Shown: positions 26,484 to 34,872 of the stretch, piece by piece
Numbering within the stretch: position 1 is the first letter of the stretch
Layout of the letters: the number at the start of each line of letters is the position of its first letter
Source of the DNA: G963704535 sp963704535
GTDB lineage: Bacteria; Chloroflexota; Chloroflexia; Chloroflexales; Roseiflexaceae
DNA length: 64,000 bases
Direction of reading: 5' to 3'
Assembly (NCBI GenBank): GCA_963704535.1
Contig: OY969916.1
Coordinates: 1,364,001 to 1,428,000 of the forward strand
Program-made: the position numbers and the translations under genes
Notes under the pieces: model-generated
What the model saw: the letters and a program-made list of their open reading frames with translations, nothing else
Databases searched by the model: none
Told to the model about the DNA's origin: nothing

Positions 26484-27275
26484 CTACTTCTCGAAGATGC
26501 TGTAGAAGGCGCCGCCTGCGGCCACGCCCGGCAGTGCGCCGCCGATCACGTTCGAGGACGTGCGGTTCGCGCCCAGCCGCCAGACCTGCTGGCCGGCTTT
26601 CTTGGCGGTCTCCAGATTTGGCCCGCCGCCTAGCGTCAGCGTGCCCAGCGGGAGCCACACGCCGATATCCACCCGCGTCTCGATCAGGGTGGTCAAGTCC
26701 TTCTTGATGGCACTGCCCTCGGCCCACAGGCCCGCCGCGACGCCCGTGGTGTCGCTGTTCTCGCCGAACCAGAGCATCGATGTCGCGCCGCCCGGCAGGT
26801 TGCTGGTCGCCACACTTTTCGAGAACACGACGCTGGCTGCGGCCAGGTTCAAGCAGTCGGGCGCCAGTTCGGCGGTCAGGCCGGTGGTGATGTAGACGCT
26901 GCGCTTCTGGCCACCACCCTGCCAGGTTATCGTCTCATCGTCGGGCTTGAGGTCGAGTTTCTCCGGGAATTGGACACTGGTCTCGACGACCGGCGTGACG
27001 TTCGGCGACCCGGTGCCGACGGTGATCGCGCTGCCGCCGACCGAGACTGCGATCTTGAACGTGTTGGTCGCCGGGCTGACCACGTAGTAGGTGGTGTTGA
27101 GCGCGACGTTGGTCATGCTGCCCAAACTCGTCAGCGTGACGGGCGTACCGGCGGTCAGGCCGTGCGCGTTCGCCGTGAATGTGTCTGTCGCGGTTGTGGC
27201 GGCGATCGCGGAGCCGGCGGTCTGGATCTTCGCCGCGATGAAGTTGAAGCCGTGGTAAATGACGGTTGACGGCAT
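26484..27275 (-). CDS. major tail (tube) protein
   Basis: Start at ATG 27275 (263 residues); the longer open frame upstream overlaps other genes. The core (FPEKLDLKPDDETITWQGGG, TGLTAELAPDCLNL) fits tail tube proteins. An inserted domain around residues 20-90 (DTFTANAHGLTAGTPVTLTS, TYYVVSPATNTFKIAVS) is the beta-rich decoration often found on phage structural proteins. Position before the chaperones and tape measure is canonical. Confidence 0.75.
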   Translation of the reverse strand: MPSTVIYHGFNFIAAKIQTAGSAIAATTATDTFTANAHGLTAGTPVTLTSLGSMTNVALNTTYYVVSPATNTFKIAVSVGGSAITVGTGSPNVTPVVETSVQFPEKLDLKPDDETITWQGGGQKRSVYITTGLTAELAPDCLNLAAASVVFSKSVATSNLPGGATSMLWFGENSDTTGVAAGLWAEGSAIKKDLTTLIETRVDIGVWLPLGTLTLGGGPNLETAKKAGQQVWRLGANRTSSNVIGGALPGVAAGGAFYSIFEK

Positions 27276-27279
27276 TGGA

Positions 27280-27696
27280 CTACCCCCTTGTGGTGTAAAT
27301 AAGTTGGATGGAACGGGTAAGCAGCTTGAGCGTGGTATCGGGCCGCTCGTCGGTGACAATGCCGACCCGGATCTCCCCATGCGGGAGAGCGTGCAACGGA
27401 TACGCCTGCTCGATGAGCGGCAGCAGGCCGTTAATGCGCCAGTACATCTGGGTGGGATCGTCGTAAACCCACCAGCGCCACCAAAGCTGACGCATCTCGC
27501 CGGACTGGCCAGTGAGTTGGCCGCCCCGGCCCGCCAACAGCGGCCGGGCGGGACGCGGCTCGATCGCGAGCTGATCGGCGTGGATGATGCTGGTCGCCCC
27601 CGCCCCAAGTGCTGCTCGGACGCTCGCGCCGGCCGCATCGCTGGCCAGGCGCGCCCAGAACTGGCTACTTACGAGCTGGATGTCAACGCCGATCAT
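27280..27696 (-). CDS. tail terminator-like protein
   Basis: Start chosen at ATG 27696 (138 residues), because an earlier ATG at 27735 overlaps the upstream gene by 53 bases. The alternation of helix and strands (IRVGIVTDERPDTTLKLLTR) and the slot just before the major tail protein fit the tail terminator/completion family. Confidence 0.55.
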   Translation of the reverse strand: MIGVDIQLVSSQFWARLASDAAGASVRAALGAGATSIIHADQLAIEPRPARPLLAGRGGQLTGQSGEMRQLWWRWWVYDDPTQMYWRINGLLPLIEQAYPLHALPHGEIRVGIVTDERPDTTLKLLTRSIQLIYTTRG

Positions 27697-27937
27697 GGCG
27701 ACCTCGCCGATCTCGCTGCCCTCGCCGAACAACATCTACCGGCCCCAAAGTGATCTGCTGCTGGCCGAACTGCCGGCAGCTTGTACAAAACACCTCGCCC
27801 ACTTGCGGCGCGGAGCCGCAGACCGGACAGACCAGGGCGCCGCAGCCGTGCCGCCACTGGCCACCGTCAGGAGTGAGCGCGAACGGCCGATCAGCCTGCT
27901 TGCAGGAGTGACAGCGGGGGATCCCCTGGTCGCTCAT
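27683..27937 (-). CDS. small double zinc-ribbon protein
   Basis: An 84-residue protein with four CxxC-type knuckles (CHSC, CPVC, CTSC and a nearby Cys) and a basic C terminus. ATGA overlap with the upstream gene's stop makes it part of the head-tail operon. The function is unknown. Confidence 0.6.
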   Translation of the reverse strand: MSDQGIPRCHSCKQADRPFALTPDGGQWRHGCGALVCPVCGSAPQVGEVFCTSCRQFGQQQITLGPVDVVRRGQRDRRGRHDRR

Positions 27938-28374
27938 CTCAGCACCCCCGCGATGCCCTGGGCGACCGCTGCGGTCAATCTCTCGGCATGCGCCTCCAGC
28001 GTCGGGCCGAGGAACGCCTCCGCGCCGCCGACGTTGCCCTCGATGATGTCGATATAGTCACTGGGCACGGTCAGCACGACCGCCAGCTCGTCGTCGCCGA
28101 CGCTGTCCACCTGCTGGAGCAGCACATGCTCCGGGTTGTGGTCCTGGACCGCCGCAGCGGCCGCCGCCAGGACGCTGCTGCTATCCACGCCGGCGCCGGC
28201 AACGTAGGCGACGGTCCCGGCGCGTGTGGCGCCCGTCACGCCGGCGTAGGCGTCGGTGGCCTGGGCGTCGTCCTGCATCGCTGCTGCGCCCTGGTCGAGC
28301 CCCGCTGCGGCGCCCTGGATGACTCGGTCACGCATTTGGTCGAGCGCGGCGAAGATTTGGTCAAACTCGCTCAT
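27934..28374 (-). CDS. HK97 gp10-like head-tail joining protein
   Basis: A 146-residue Ala-rich protein with an N-terminal helix (FDQIFAALDQMRDRVIQGAA) and a late FLGPTLEAHAERLTAAVAQ. The motif 'phage-specific residues, P, then a long C-terminal helix' is typical of HK97 gp10/putative tail-completion proteins. Coupled on both sides. Confidence 0.6.
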   Translation of the reverse strand: MSEFDQIFAALDQMRDRVIQGAAAGLDQGAAAMQDDAQATDAYAGVTGATRAGTVAYVAGAGVDSSSVLAAAAAAVQDHNPEHVLLQQVDSVGDDELAVVLTVPSDYIDIIEGNVGGAEAFLGPTLEAHAERLTAAVAQGIAGVLR

Positions 28375-28730
28375 CGAGAACGCTCCAGCAGAACCGGCTC
28401 ACCATCCTGATCGGGCAAACTCTTGACGGTAAAGCGATAGGTCGGATCGTCTTGGGACTGGATCACGTCGCCGATCACCACGGTCCCGGTGCGGAGGTTC
28501 AGGTGCCACACTTTCGCCGCCACGGGCGTCTGCGCCTGGCTGACAACGATCGTGGGCGGCTTGGCCCGATAGACCGTCCCGGTGATCGGCGCGCCGGCGC
28601 TACTCCCGGTCGGCCCCATGACTCCGGCGCCAGTCTTGTGCTCTACCGTCCACGCCTCGCCGCCGACGGCCAGGTCGGCAGTGATGTCGGACCAATCGTC
28701 GCCACTGAGCAGATCGAGCAGTGCGCTCAT
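28371..28730 (-). CDS. head-tail connector (head closure-like) protein
   Basis: ATG 28730 overlaps the upstream stop as ATGA, giving 119 residues; the longer frame from 28790 is not needed. A beta-rich protein ending IQSQDDPTYRFTVKSLPDQDG. Size and place between the adaptor and gp10-like genes suggest a head closure protein. Confidence 0.55.
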   Translation of the reverse strand: MSALLDLLSGDDWSDITADLAVGGEAWTVEHKTGAGVMGPTGSSAGAPITGTVYRAKPPTIVVSQAQTPVAAKVWHLNLRTGTVVIGDVIQSQDDPTYRFTVKSLPDQDGEPVLLERSR

Positions 28731-29356
28731 CCTCGCATCCCCACTGGCCCTATCAGCCGCTCCACGGCGGCTGCGTACAGGCTCTCCCACTCGCGCGCTT
28801 CGCTGCGCAGCGCCTCGGCGACCTTGGTCTTGTCGGCCTCCTGATCGCCGAGCTTGGCGCGGTAGCTCTGCGGCGCCGCCTTGTTCGCCTGGAGGTTGAG
28901 CGCGGTGGATCGGGCCTTGAGCATGGCGATCTGGGCCAACTCCTCGCTCAGGTCCTCATAGATATCGTCCTCGTCGAGGACGTAGGCCGCCGCATACCAC
29001 AGTTCGCGCTCCAGCGTGTAGGTCGGCGTCGGGTAGAACCGGATGTTCGCCCCAGTGATCGTCCACTTCTCGCAGAAGCCGCTGCTGACCGGGATGAGCC
29101 CGGCCCCCGTGACGATCACACCCTGCGGCGCGGTCAGGCTGGTCAGGCGGATCAGTTTCAAGAAGCCGGCGGGCAGGGCGTACGTGGCCGTGCCGCTGAC
29201 GATCGCGAGCGTTGTGACCTGCTGCATCGGCACTCGGCGGCCCAGATCCCGGACGGCATCCTTGACCGCCTGGATGTACTGCGTGCTACTCGGCACGCTG
29301 TCGCGGGCGGGCACGTCCGATTGCAACTGGGTGACGAGGTCGTCGAGCTCGATCAT
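28727..29356 (-). CDS. head-tail adaptor-like protein
   Basis: ATG 29356 is preferred to TTG 29362, giving 209 residues. It begins with helices (DDLVTQLQSDVPARDSVP) and has a beta-strand block (SGTATYALPAGFLKLIRL), then long helices rich in Ala. This is typical of the adaptor (gp6-like) that docks to the portal. Confidence 0.55.
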   Translation of the reverse strand: MIELDDLVTQLQSDVPARDSVPSSTQYIQAVKDAVRDLGRRVPMQQVTTLAIVSGTATYALPAGFLKLIRLTSLTAPQGVIVTGAGLIPVSSGFCEKWTITGANIRFYPTPTYTLERELWYAAAYVLDEDDIYEDLSEELAQIAMLKARSTALNLQANKAAPQSYRAKLGDQEADKTKVAEALRSEAREWESLYAAAVERLIGPVGMRG

Positions 29357-29358
29357 GG

Positions 29359-30768
29359 TCAACTCCAGGTCAACGTGCCGATCAGGCCGCGGTAGAGTGC
29401 CGCCCCGGACTGATCCACGCGATCACGGAACAGCACGAGCAGCTTGCCGTTCCAGCGCGGATACAGCAACGGGATATCGACGCCCGACGGCGACACGGCG
29501 CTGTAGGCGGTCAGCGCATCGCCCACCGCAGTCAGACCGCTGTAGAGCTGCACGCGCGCGTGCTCAGTGCCACTGGTCAGCCAGGAGACGACGATCCGCT
29601 GACTGGTCGCGTCGTAGCACACGTCGCCCACGGGCGCGAAGCTGTGCGCGCCGCCGGCGCTGTACACATCGATGAGATCAAGGCTGTCGTCGTCATCCAC
29701 GCCCACGAACGACCAGGTGTCGCCGGCGGTGTCGTCTTTCCAGGTTGGGAGGCCCGCGACCATCCGATCGTTATCGGTATCCTCGGCCCAGGCGGTGCCG
29801 AGCTGGTTTTTCAGTGAGTAGCCGGTGTCGTCCCCGGCCCGCTCGGCGGCAGTGATGAGCGTGTCCGTGGTCAGGCCGCCGGCCCAGTTGTTTGAGCCGC
29901 TGGCCCACGCCATCCGCCGCCAGCGCCAGTTGCCGTTGATCGACGGCGTGTTCGAGCCGTCGTTGTAGAGCAGATACAAATCGAGCGCGTGTGTGCCGGC
30001 CGCCTTTCGGCCGAGCGATGGGTAACAGATCCCATCGGTCGCGTTGACGACCAGCGCCGTGTAGGACGCGGTCGCAGGCACGACGCCCAGCGTGTCCGTG
30101 CTCTCCACGCCGATATGCGTCCAGTTAGAGGCCGTGCCGCCCGTCGTGCCGCTCGATCCGAGGCTGCACATCGCCGCCCGGACTTCGTTCTCGCCGCTCT
30201 TGCGGATGGCCCAGCAGGCCAGCAGCCCACCGTGCGCGCCGAAGGCCGCATCGCCAAGGAACAGCATGACCGGGTGCTGGTTCTGATCGGCATCCGTGCC
30301 GTCCAGCACCACCGATACGCCCACGCGGCGGTTGATCGCCGTAATCGTCGTCCCGCTGTAGGCGATGTCGTAGGCCCGGTAGATCACGCCCCCGTCGCCC
30401 GGGTTGGTGGTGATCCAGAGCACGTGCAAGGTGTCCTGGTCGGGGTCGTACGCCGCCGCGCCGCGCTCAAAAAACGCCTCGCCTGGCTGGCTGTCGTGGC
30501 CGGTGTTGGACGGATTGTCGGTCCAGACCGCTCCGTTGGCACTCCAGACGAAGAAATGTCGTTTGCTGGCTTCGTTCTGCCGCTGCGCGATCGTGATGAT
30601 GTTGCCGTGCTTGTCGACCACGATCGGCTTCGCCTGCGCCCAGGAGTACCCATCGGCCGCCAGATCGTTGGTGACGGTCGTGTTTTGGTAGCCGAACGAC
30701 GGCGCTCCCAATCGGGGCGCTCGTCGCCGGCGGCGTGGGTTGTCGAAGACCGTCAGGGAGAGCATCAC
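29359..30768 (-). CDS. beta-propeller (BNR/sialidase-like) phage protein
   Basis: A 469-residue protein with repeated blade-like units: KPIVVDKHGNIITIAQRQ, AAYDPDQDTLHVLWITT, HPVMLFLGDAAFGAHGG, GDVCYDATSQRIVVSWL, WNGKLLVLFRD. These resemble the strand pattern of sialidase/BNR six-bladed propellers. No sialidase catalytic set is evident. Lying among the head-connector genes, it is perhaps a head decoration or whisker that binds glycans. Confidence 0.55.
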   Translation of the reverse strand: MMLSLTVFDNPRRRRRAPRLGAPSFGYQNTTVTNDLAADGYSWAQAKPIVVDKHGNIITIAQRQNEASKRHFFVWSANGAVWTDNPSNTGHDSQPGEAFFERGAAAYDPDQDTLHVLWITTNPGDGGVIYRAYDIAYSGTTITAINRRVGVSVVLDGTDADQNQHPVMLFLGDAAFGAHGGLLACWAIRKSGENEVRAAMCSLGSSGTTGGTASNWTHIGVESTDTLGVVPATASYTALVVNATDGICYPSLGRKAAGTHALDLYLLYNDGSNTPSINGNWRWRRMAWASGSNNWAGGLTTDTLITAAERAGDDTGYSLKNQLGTAWAEDTDNDRMVAGLPTWKDDTAGDTWSFVGVDDDDSLDLIDVYSAGGAHSFAPVGDVCYDATSQRIVVSWLTSGTEHARVQLYSGLTAVGDALTAYSAVSPSGVDIPLLYPRWNGKLLVLFRDRVDQSGAALYRGLIGTLTWS

Positions 30769-31097
30769 TACACCAGGACCATATAGGTCAGGTTATCGCC
30801 GGTGTTGTCGCAGATGCGGTACAGCCGGTTGAGATTGTCGATCGGCAGCCAGCCGGTCTCGTCGCCGGCGGTCAGCTCGATCCCCGTGGTCGCGTCGGTC
30901 GAGCCGTTGGGCAGCGTCACGGTGGACGCGCCGAGATAGACGCTCCCGGCGTTGGTGGAGCGCGCCTTGAGCTTGGCCAGCTTGCACGCCACATTCGGGA
31001 GCTGTGCCGCGCTGGCGCTACCGGCCAGCTCGCCGCTCCTTACCTCGGTGTAGCGCTCGGTGGCGACGGTGGTTTGTGGTACTTCAACGCTTGCCAT
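30768..31097 (-). CDS. small head-associated protein
   Basis: A 109-residue protein following the capsid region. The middle and C terminus are beta-rich (GSVYLGASTVTLPNGSTD, DNLNRLYRICDNTGDNLTY), like small ligand- or glycan-facing domains used for capsid decoration. Assigned only on pattern and place. Confidence 0.5.
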   Translation of the reverse strand: MASVEVPQTTVATERYTEVRSGELAGSASAAQLPNVACKLAKLKARSTNAGSVYLGASTVTLPNGSTDATTGIELTAGDETGWLPIDNLNRLYRICDNTGDNLTYMVLV

Positions 31098-31495
31098 GAC
31101 CGCGACCTCGCTGATCGTGTCGCCGACCCGTCTGGGTCTGCGGTGAGTGAATGACAGCCGGCGCCGGCTCGCCCTGAATTGAGATGAGATCGCCGGATTG
31201 AGTCTCTTTTAGAGCCAGAGCGGCCGGCTGTGTCTCGGTGATAGGCTCCGCTTCGCTGGCTGGTTGCTCCGGCTCGATCGACTCCAACTCGCTGGCCGGC
31301 TGTTCCGGCTCGATCAACTCCAGCTCGATCGGCGTAGCCGGCCAGACGCCATCGACGACCACGAAGGCGCCGGGGTGCTCGGCCTCGGCCTCGACGACAC
31401 GTGCCAGGGGCACCGTGCGAGTCTCCGCCTTCCAGGATGTACTGGCCCGCCAGGACGCAAGCGTCCGGGCCGATGTAGCGAACAGTGATGAGCAT
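31084..31495 (-). CDS. hypothetical head-region protein, one-base frameshift
   Basis: The N terminus (MLITVRYIGPDACVLAGQYI) lies in one frame from ATG 31495, and the rest (RTVPLARVVEAEAEHPGAFV and on) in the next. One extra base in the GGCGG near 31420-31430 explains this. The joined protein of about 136 residues has an acidic repeat with two copies of ESIEPEQPASE-type units. Similar short proteins sit after major capsid genes in many phages; their role is unknown. Confidence 0.55.
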
Positions 31496-31503
31496 CGACT
31501 CCT

Positions 31504-31570
31504 CATTAGATGGAGGATGGAGGATGGAGGATGGAGGATGGATCAGCCGATCCCCCATCCTCCATCCCCG
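31504..31570. repeat. GGATGGA heptad repeats
   Basis: About four to five units of GGATGGA (31507-31537) are followed by the complementary CCATCCTCCATCC (31555-31567), so the region can fold on itself. It lies between the capsid gene and the next gene of the operon. Confidence 0.8.
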
Positions 31571-31574
31571 AAAC

Positions 31575-31590
31575 TGAGACCAATTGGTCC
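31575..31590. other. GACCAATTGGTC palindrome, copy 1
   Basis: TGAGACCAATTGGTC (31575-31589) holds a perfect 12-bp palindrome. An 18-bp perfect palindrome with the same core is at 50062-50079. Both lie next to heptad repeats in intergenic DNA. Confidence 0.6.
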
Positions 31591-31592
31591 GA

Positions 31593-34245
31593 CTACGCGA
31601 CCTTGACGTAGCTCGCTTTTTCAGCGACCGGGAACTCGGAGCCGTTGTACTCCTCGGCGTACCACTGCTCGGCCGCGATCATCTGGCCGGTGCTCACGTC
31701 GAAGGTCGGGTACGGTCCCTTGAGCTGCATCGGCTGGCCGACCCGATGCTGCACGACCTCGCGGTTGAGCACCAGGATGTAGCCGTCGGTGAAGTTCGAG
31801 GTGTCGAACGCCGGCAGGCTCTTGACCCGCCCGATGTAGCCAGCCGCGTTCAAATCGGCGTCGGGCCGAGCACCGGCGGCCGTGAACGCGCTCCAGTTGC
31901 TCAGGCGATCGCTGTTCGTCTTGCTCATCAAGACTGAGGTGGGCTCGTAGTGGCGGTTCGCAACCTTCACCTTGGCCGCGCCGATCTTCTGCACCAGCGC
32001 ATCGTAGGTGTCGCTCGCCGCCGTCCAGGTGCCGCCGCTATTGCTGGCGACCCGTAGCGCGGAAGCCAGCGCCAGATAAAAGAGGCCGCTGTCGATCTTG
32101 CGCTCGATCTGCCGAATCAGGCGGGTCAGCGTGCGGTTGACCGCGTCGTAACCCAGGGCCGCGCGCGAGAACACGATCGCCTCGCTGGTGATCTCCGTCG
32201 CCAACCTGTCGGCGGCGATCGCCAGCGGCATCGAGGTCAGGGTGTTCTTGCCGCGCACGATCGGGGACAGTTCGCCCTTGCGGATCGCATCGTAGGTGTA
32301 GTCGATCTTGAGCGACTGCCCGTCGGTGATCGTCGCCAGGGCCATCATGCGGCCGTTGGCGTAGTCGATCACGTAGTCGGTGCCCTCGGTGTAGGTCACG
32401 CTCGCGCCCGAGTTGGTCAGCACCACGGTGCCGGGCTGGATGCGCTTGTAGCCCGTGCTCACCCAGACGCCCAGGTCGGCGACGATTACCTCGTCGGTCA
32501 CGGTGTTCACCGCGCCTGAACTCGGCGCTGTAGACCTCGAAGAAGATGTTGGTGGTCGGCGCCGGCTCGACGAGTTGCACGTCGAAGATCGAGAGGGCCA
32601 CGAGCATCGGCAGCGCCTCGGCCATGACCGTCCGGGCGACGGTGTAGGGGAGGTTGAGGTCGCTGGCCTGCTCGGCCTCCTCGAACGTGCGCGCCTCGGC
32701 CAGCAGGTGGTGCCGATACGCCCTGTCGAAGCGCTCCAGGTACTGCTGCGCGAAGCGCTCGTTGATCGTCTTCGGCTGCCGCAGGTCGCGCGGCTCGACG
32801 TTGCCGCTGCGGATCAGGCTCTCGGTCAGCGCGAAGCTGGCGCGGGCGAACTCCGGCACGCCGCGATCGCGCTCCAGCACCGGGCCGAGGATATCGACGC
32901 CACCGCGCCCGCGCGCCGCCAGTTCCAGACTCGACTGGATGGCGTCGTACTCCTTGCGCGCCTCGACGATGGCCACTTTGGCCGCCTCAACGGTCTTGGC
33001 GCCGGCCTTCTTGACGCGCTCGATGAACTGCGTCTTGATCACGTCGGCATACTTGATACCGGAGATCTCCTGCTCGATGTAGGCCACGACCGCTCGCGCC
33101 TGCTCGGCCTCCTGGAGGCGTACCAGTTCGGCCGCCTGGCGGGCTACGGCTTCCTCCAGATTGTCCGTCTCGTTCAGGCCGAGCTGCGTCCGCAGCGCGG
33201 CATTGTGCTCGTTGATCGCCCGCTGCCGCTCGGCGTCCGTGCGCTGCCGCTCCTGAAGCGCCTGCTCCAGTTGCAACCTACGCAACTCGTCGTGCTCGCG
33301 CTCGATCTGCCCGACCAGCTCCGGGTACTGCTTGCGAAATTGCTCCAGATCCATGGTCATGGGGTCCTCCTCGATGTGATGATGTGGTTGACGGTTCTCG
33401 AAGACCAGGGTGTCGGCGGTGGGATCGCCGGGGTCCATCACCAGGTCGTAGCCGGTGATGTGCAACTCGGTTATATCGACAAAGCGCCGGCCAGACTCCT
33501 CGACCATCTGCGCCTTGCCGTTGGCCCGCTGCGAGACACGCGGGTAGACGCCGTGTTCCATCAGGATGATCAGGTTCTCGCCCTTGCCCTTGGTGGGGAT
33601 GATCTCGCCCTCCAGGAGCACCTCATCACCCTCGAAGGTGATGCTATCCCAGCGAACCAGGGATTCCAGGATATCCGGCTGGCCGCTCGGCTTGTCGGAG
33701 GGGTGGCCGCTCTCGGCCAGCAGTCGGCGCTCACTGATGAGCGTCTGGGCCTCGCGTACTGCGGCCTCCAGGATGGTCGAGCGGTAGCGGCGGTTGTTGT
33801 TGTTGATGATATTGGCGGTCATGCCACGGACCTTAATCCGCCGCGGCTTACCCGCCTCTGCCTCCAGCAACTCGATCCGCGCGCCGGCGATGTGGGACTC
33901 GATGAGCGTGATCCGCCCACCACGCCCGGCCAGCTCGCTCCTGCGCTCCTGGACACTGCGCGACTGGTAGGCCAGTTCCACGATCTCCCAGGCGTCGCGC
34001 GCCGCGAAGGCGTAGCTCGCGCCCTGGGCGGTGTAGCTCACGCGGTAAAACTCGTCGGGCGGGAGCTGGTCGTCCATCACGATCACGTGGTCGGCGAACA
34101 CCTCGACGATGTACCAGTTCCAGTAGGCATCCTCGCTGCGGAATTGCGCCCGGAATGCGGTGCGCAGGCGCTCCATGGTGTAGTTCAGGCTGCCCTTGAC
34201 CAGCTCGTTGAGTGGCTGGCCCTTGTTGATGCGTCGCTTCTTCAT
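31593..34245 (-). CDS. prohead protease-scaffold-major capsid fusion, one-base frameshift
   Basis: About 883 residues when one extra base near 32515-32525 is removed. Residues 1-290 resemble T4 gp21/S80-type prohead proteases: MTANIINNNNRRYRSTILEA, catalytic His in AESGHPSD, Ser in YPRVSQRANG, then LHITGYDLVMDP. Residues 296-460 are a long coiled coil (scaffold). After the shift comes an HK97-fold capsid protein (NTVTDEVIVADLG, YEPTSVLMSKTNSDRL, FPVAEKASYVKV). An internal ATG at 33360 has a strong GAGGAGG seven bases upstream, so scaffold plus capsid can also be made alone. The shift itself is most likely an error, since the capsid half has no good start. Confidence 0.78.
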
Positions 34246-34247
34246 GG

Positions 34248-34496
34248 TTAATCCTTGCGTAGCCAGTAGTCGGGAAACTCGCGCCCGATAACTCGTCTGG
34301 CGAGAATACGTTGTGCTTCATGGATGGCTCGCCGAAAATCGGCGAGATCATCGGCAGCTTGCGTATGCGGCAGTGCCGCAAAGCCGCTCCACGCAGCGAC
34401 CAGATGGTCCATTACGGCCTGCTCGTCGGGCGTGAGTCCGCTTTCCGGGTGGACAGGTCGGGGCGGAGGCACTGGAAGCGAAAATCGTGTACTCAT
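34248..34496 (-). CDS. small hypothetical phage protein
   Basis: An 82-residue protein with a proline-rich N terminus (FSLPVPPPRPVHPESG) and a helical body (LADFRRAIHEAQRILARRV). ATGA-type coupling to the gene before. Located between portal and protease genes. No family is recognised. Confidence 0.55.
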   Translation of the reverse strand: MSTRFSLPVPPPRPVHPESGLTPDEQAVMDHLVAAWSGFAALPHTQAADDLADFRRAIHEAQRILARRVIGREFPDYWLRKD

Positions 34497-34870
34497 GCGC
34501 GCTTCCTCAGTTTGCGCTTCCGCGCCCGCCGGGCCAGGCGCCGACTGCGACGCGACGGCGTCGAGACCAGCGATCGAGCCAGGGCGAACCGTTCGTCGAG
34601 GCGACCGGCTGATAGAAGGCCCACCGCAGCCGGAAAGGGCTCGATTGGCGCCGATGTATCCCCAATGCCGAAGAGGCGCCCGCTGTAGCCCTGGAGAGGA
34701 TGCGCTGGCGTATACGGCACGATCGGGCGAGCCCTCGCCGGTGCTCGCGGCGGCAGGCTGCCAGTCAGCAGCGCGTGCCGGTTGAGCGACTGGCTCGCCG
34801 CGTCGAGGGCCTCCCGCAGAGCTGCCAGACCCGCCGGCTCGATCGTGATCTCAAGTTTGCCAAGCTGCAT
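34493..34870 (-). CDS. small basic hypothetical phage protein
   Basis: A 125-residue protein with an Arg/Lys-rich C terminus (RRSRRLARRARKRKLRKRA) coded just before the ATGA overlap with the next gene. The N terminus is a strand and helix (LEITIEPAGLAALREALDAA). It could bind nucleic acid during packaging; this is only inferred from charge and place. Confidence 0.5.
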   Translation of the reverse strand: MQLGKLEITIEPAGLAALREALDAASQSLNRHALLTGSLPPRAPARARPIVPYTPAHPLQGYSGRLFGIGDTSAPIEPFPAAVGLLSAGRLDERFALARSLVSTPSRRSRRLARRARKRKLRKRA

Positions 34871-34872
34871 GG

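Noticed and set aside
32455..34251. 598-codon plus-strand ORF opposite the protease-capsid gene
   Set aside because: Antisense shadow with biased composition (Leu, Asp, Arg) and no domain; the opposite strand carries clear protease and capsid motifs.
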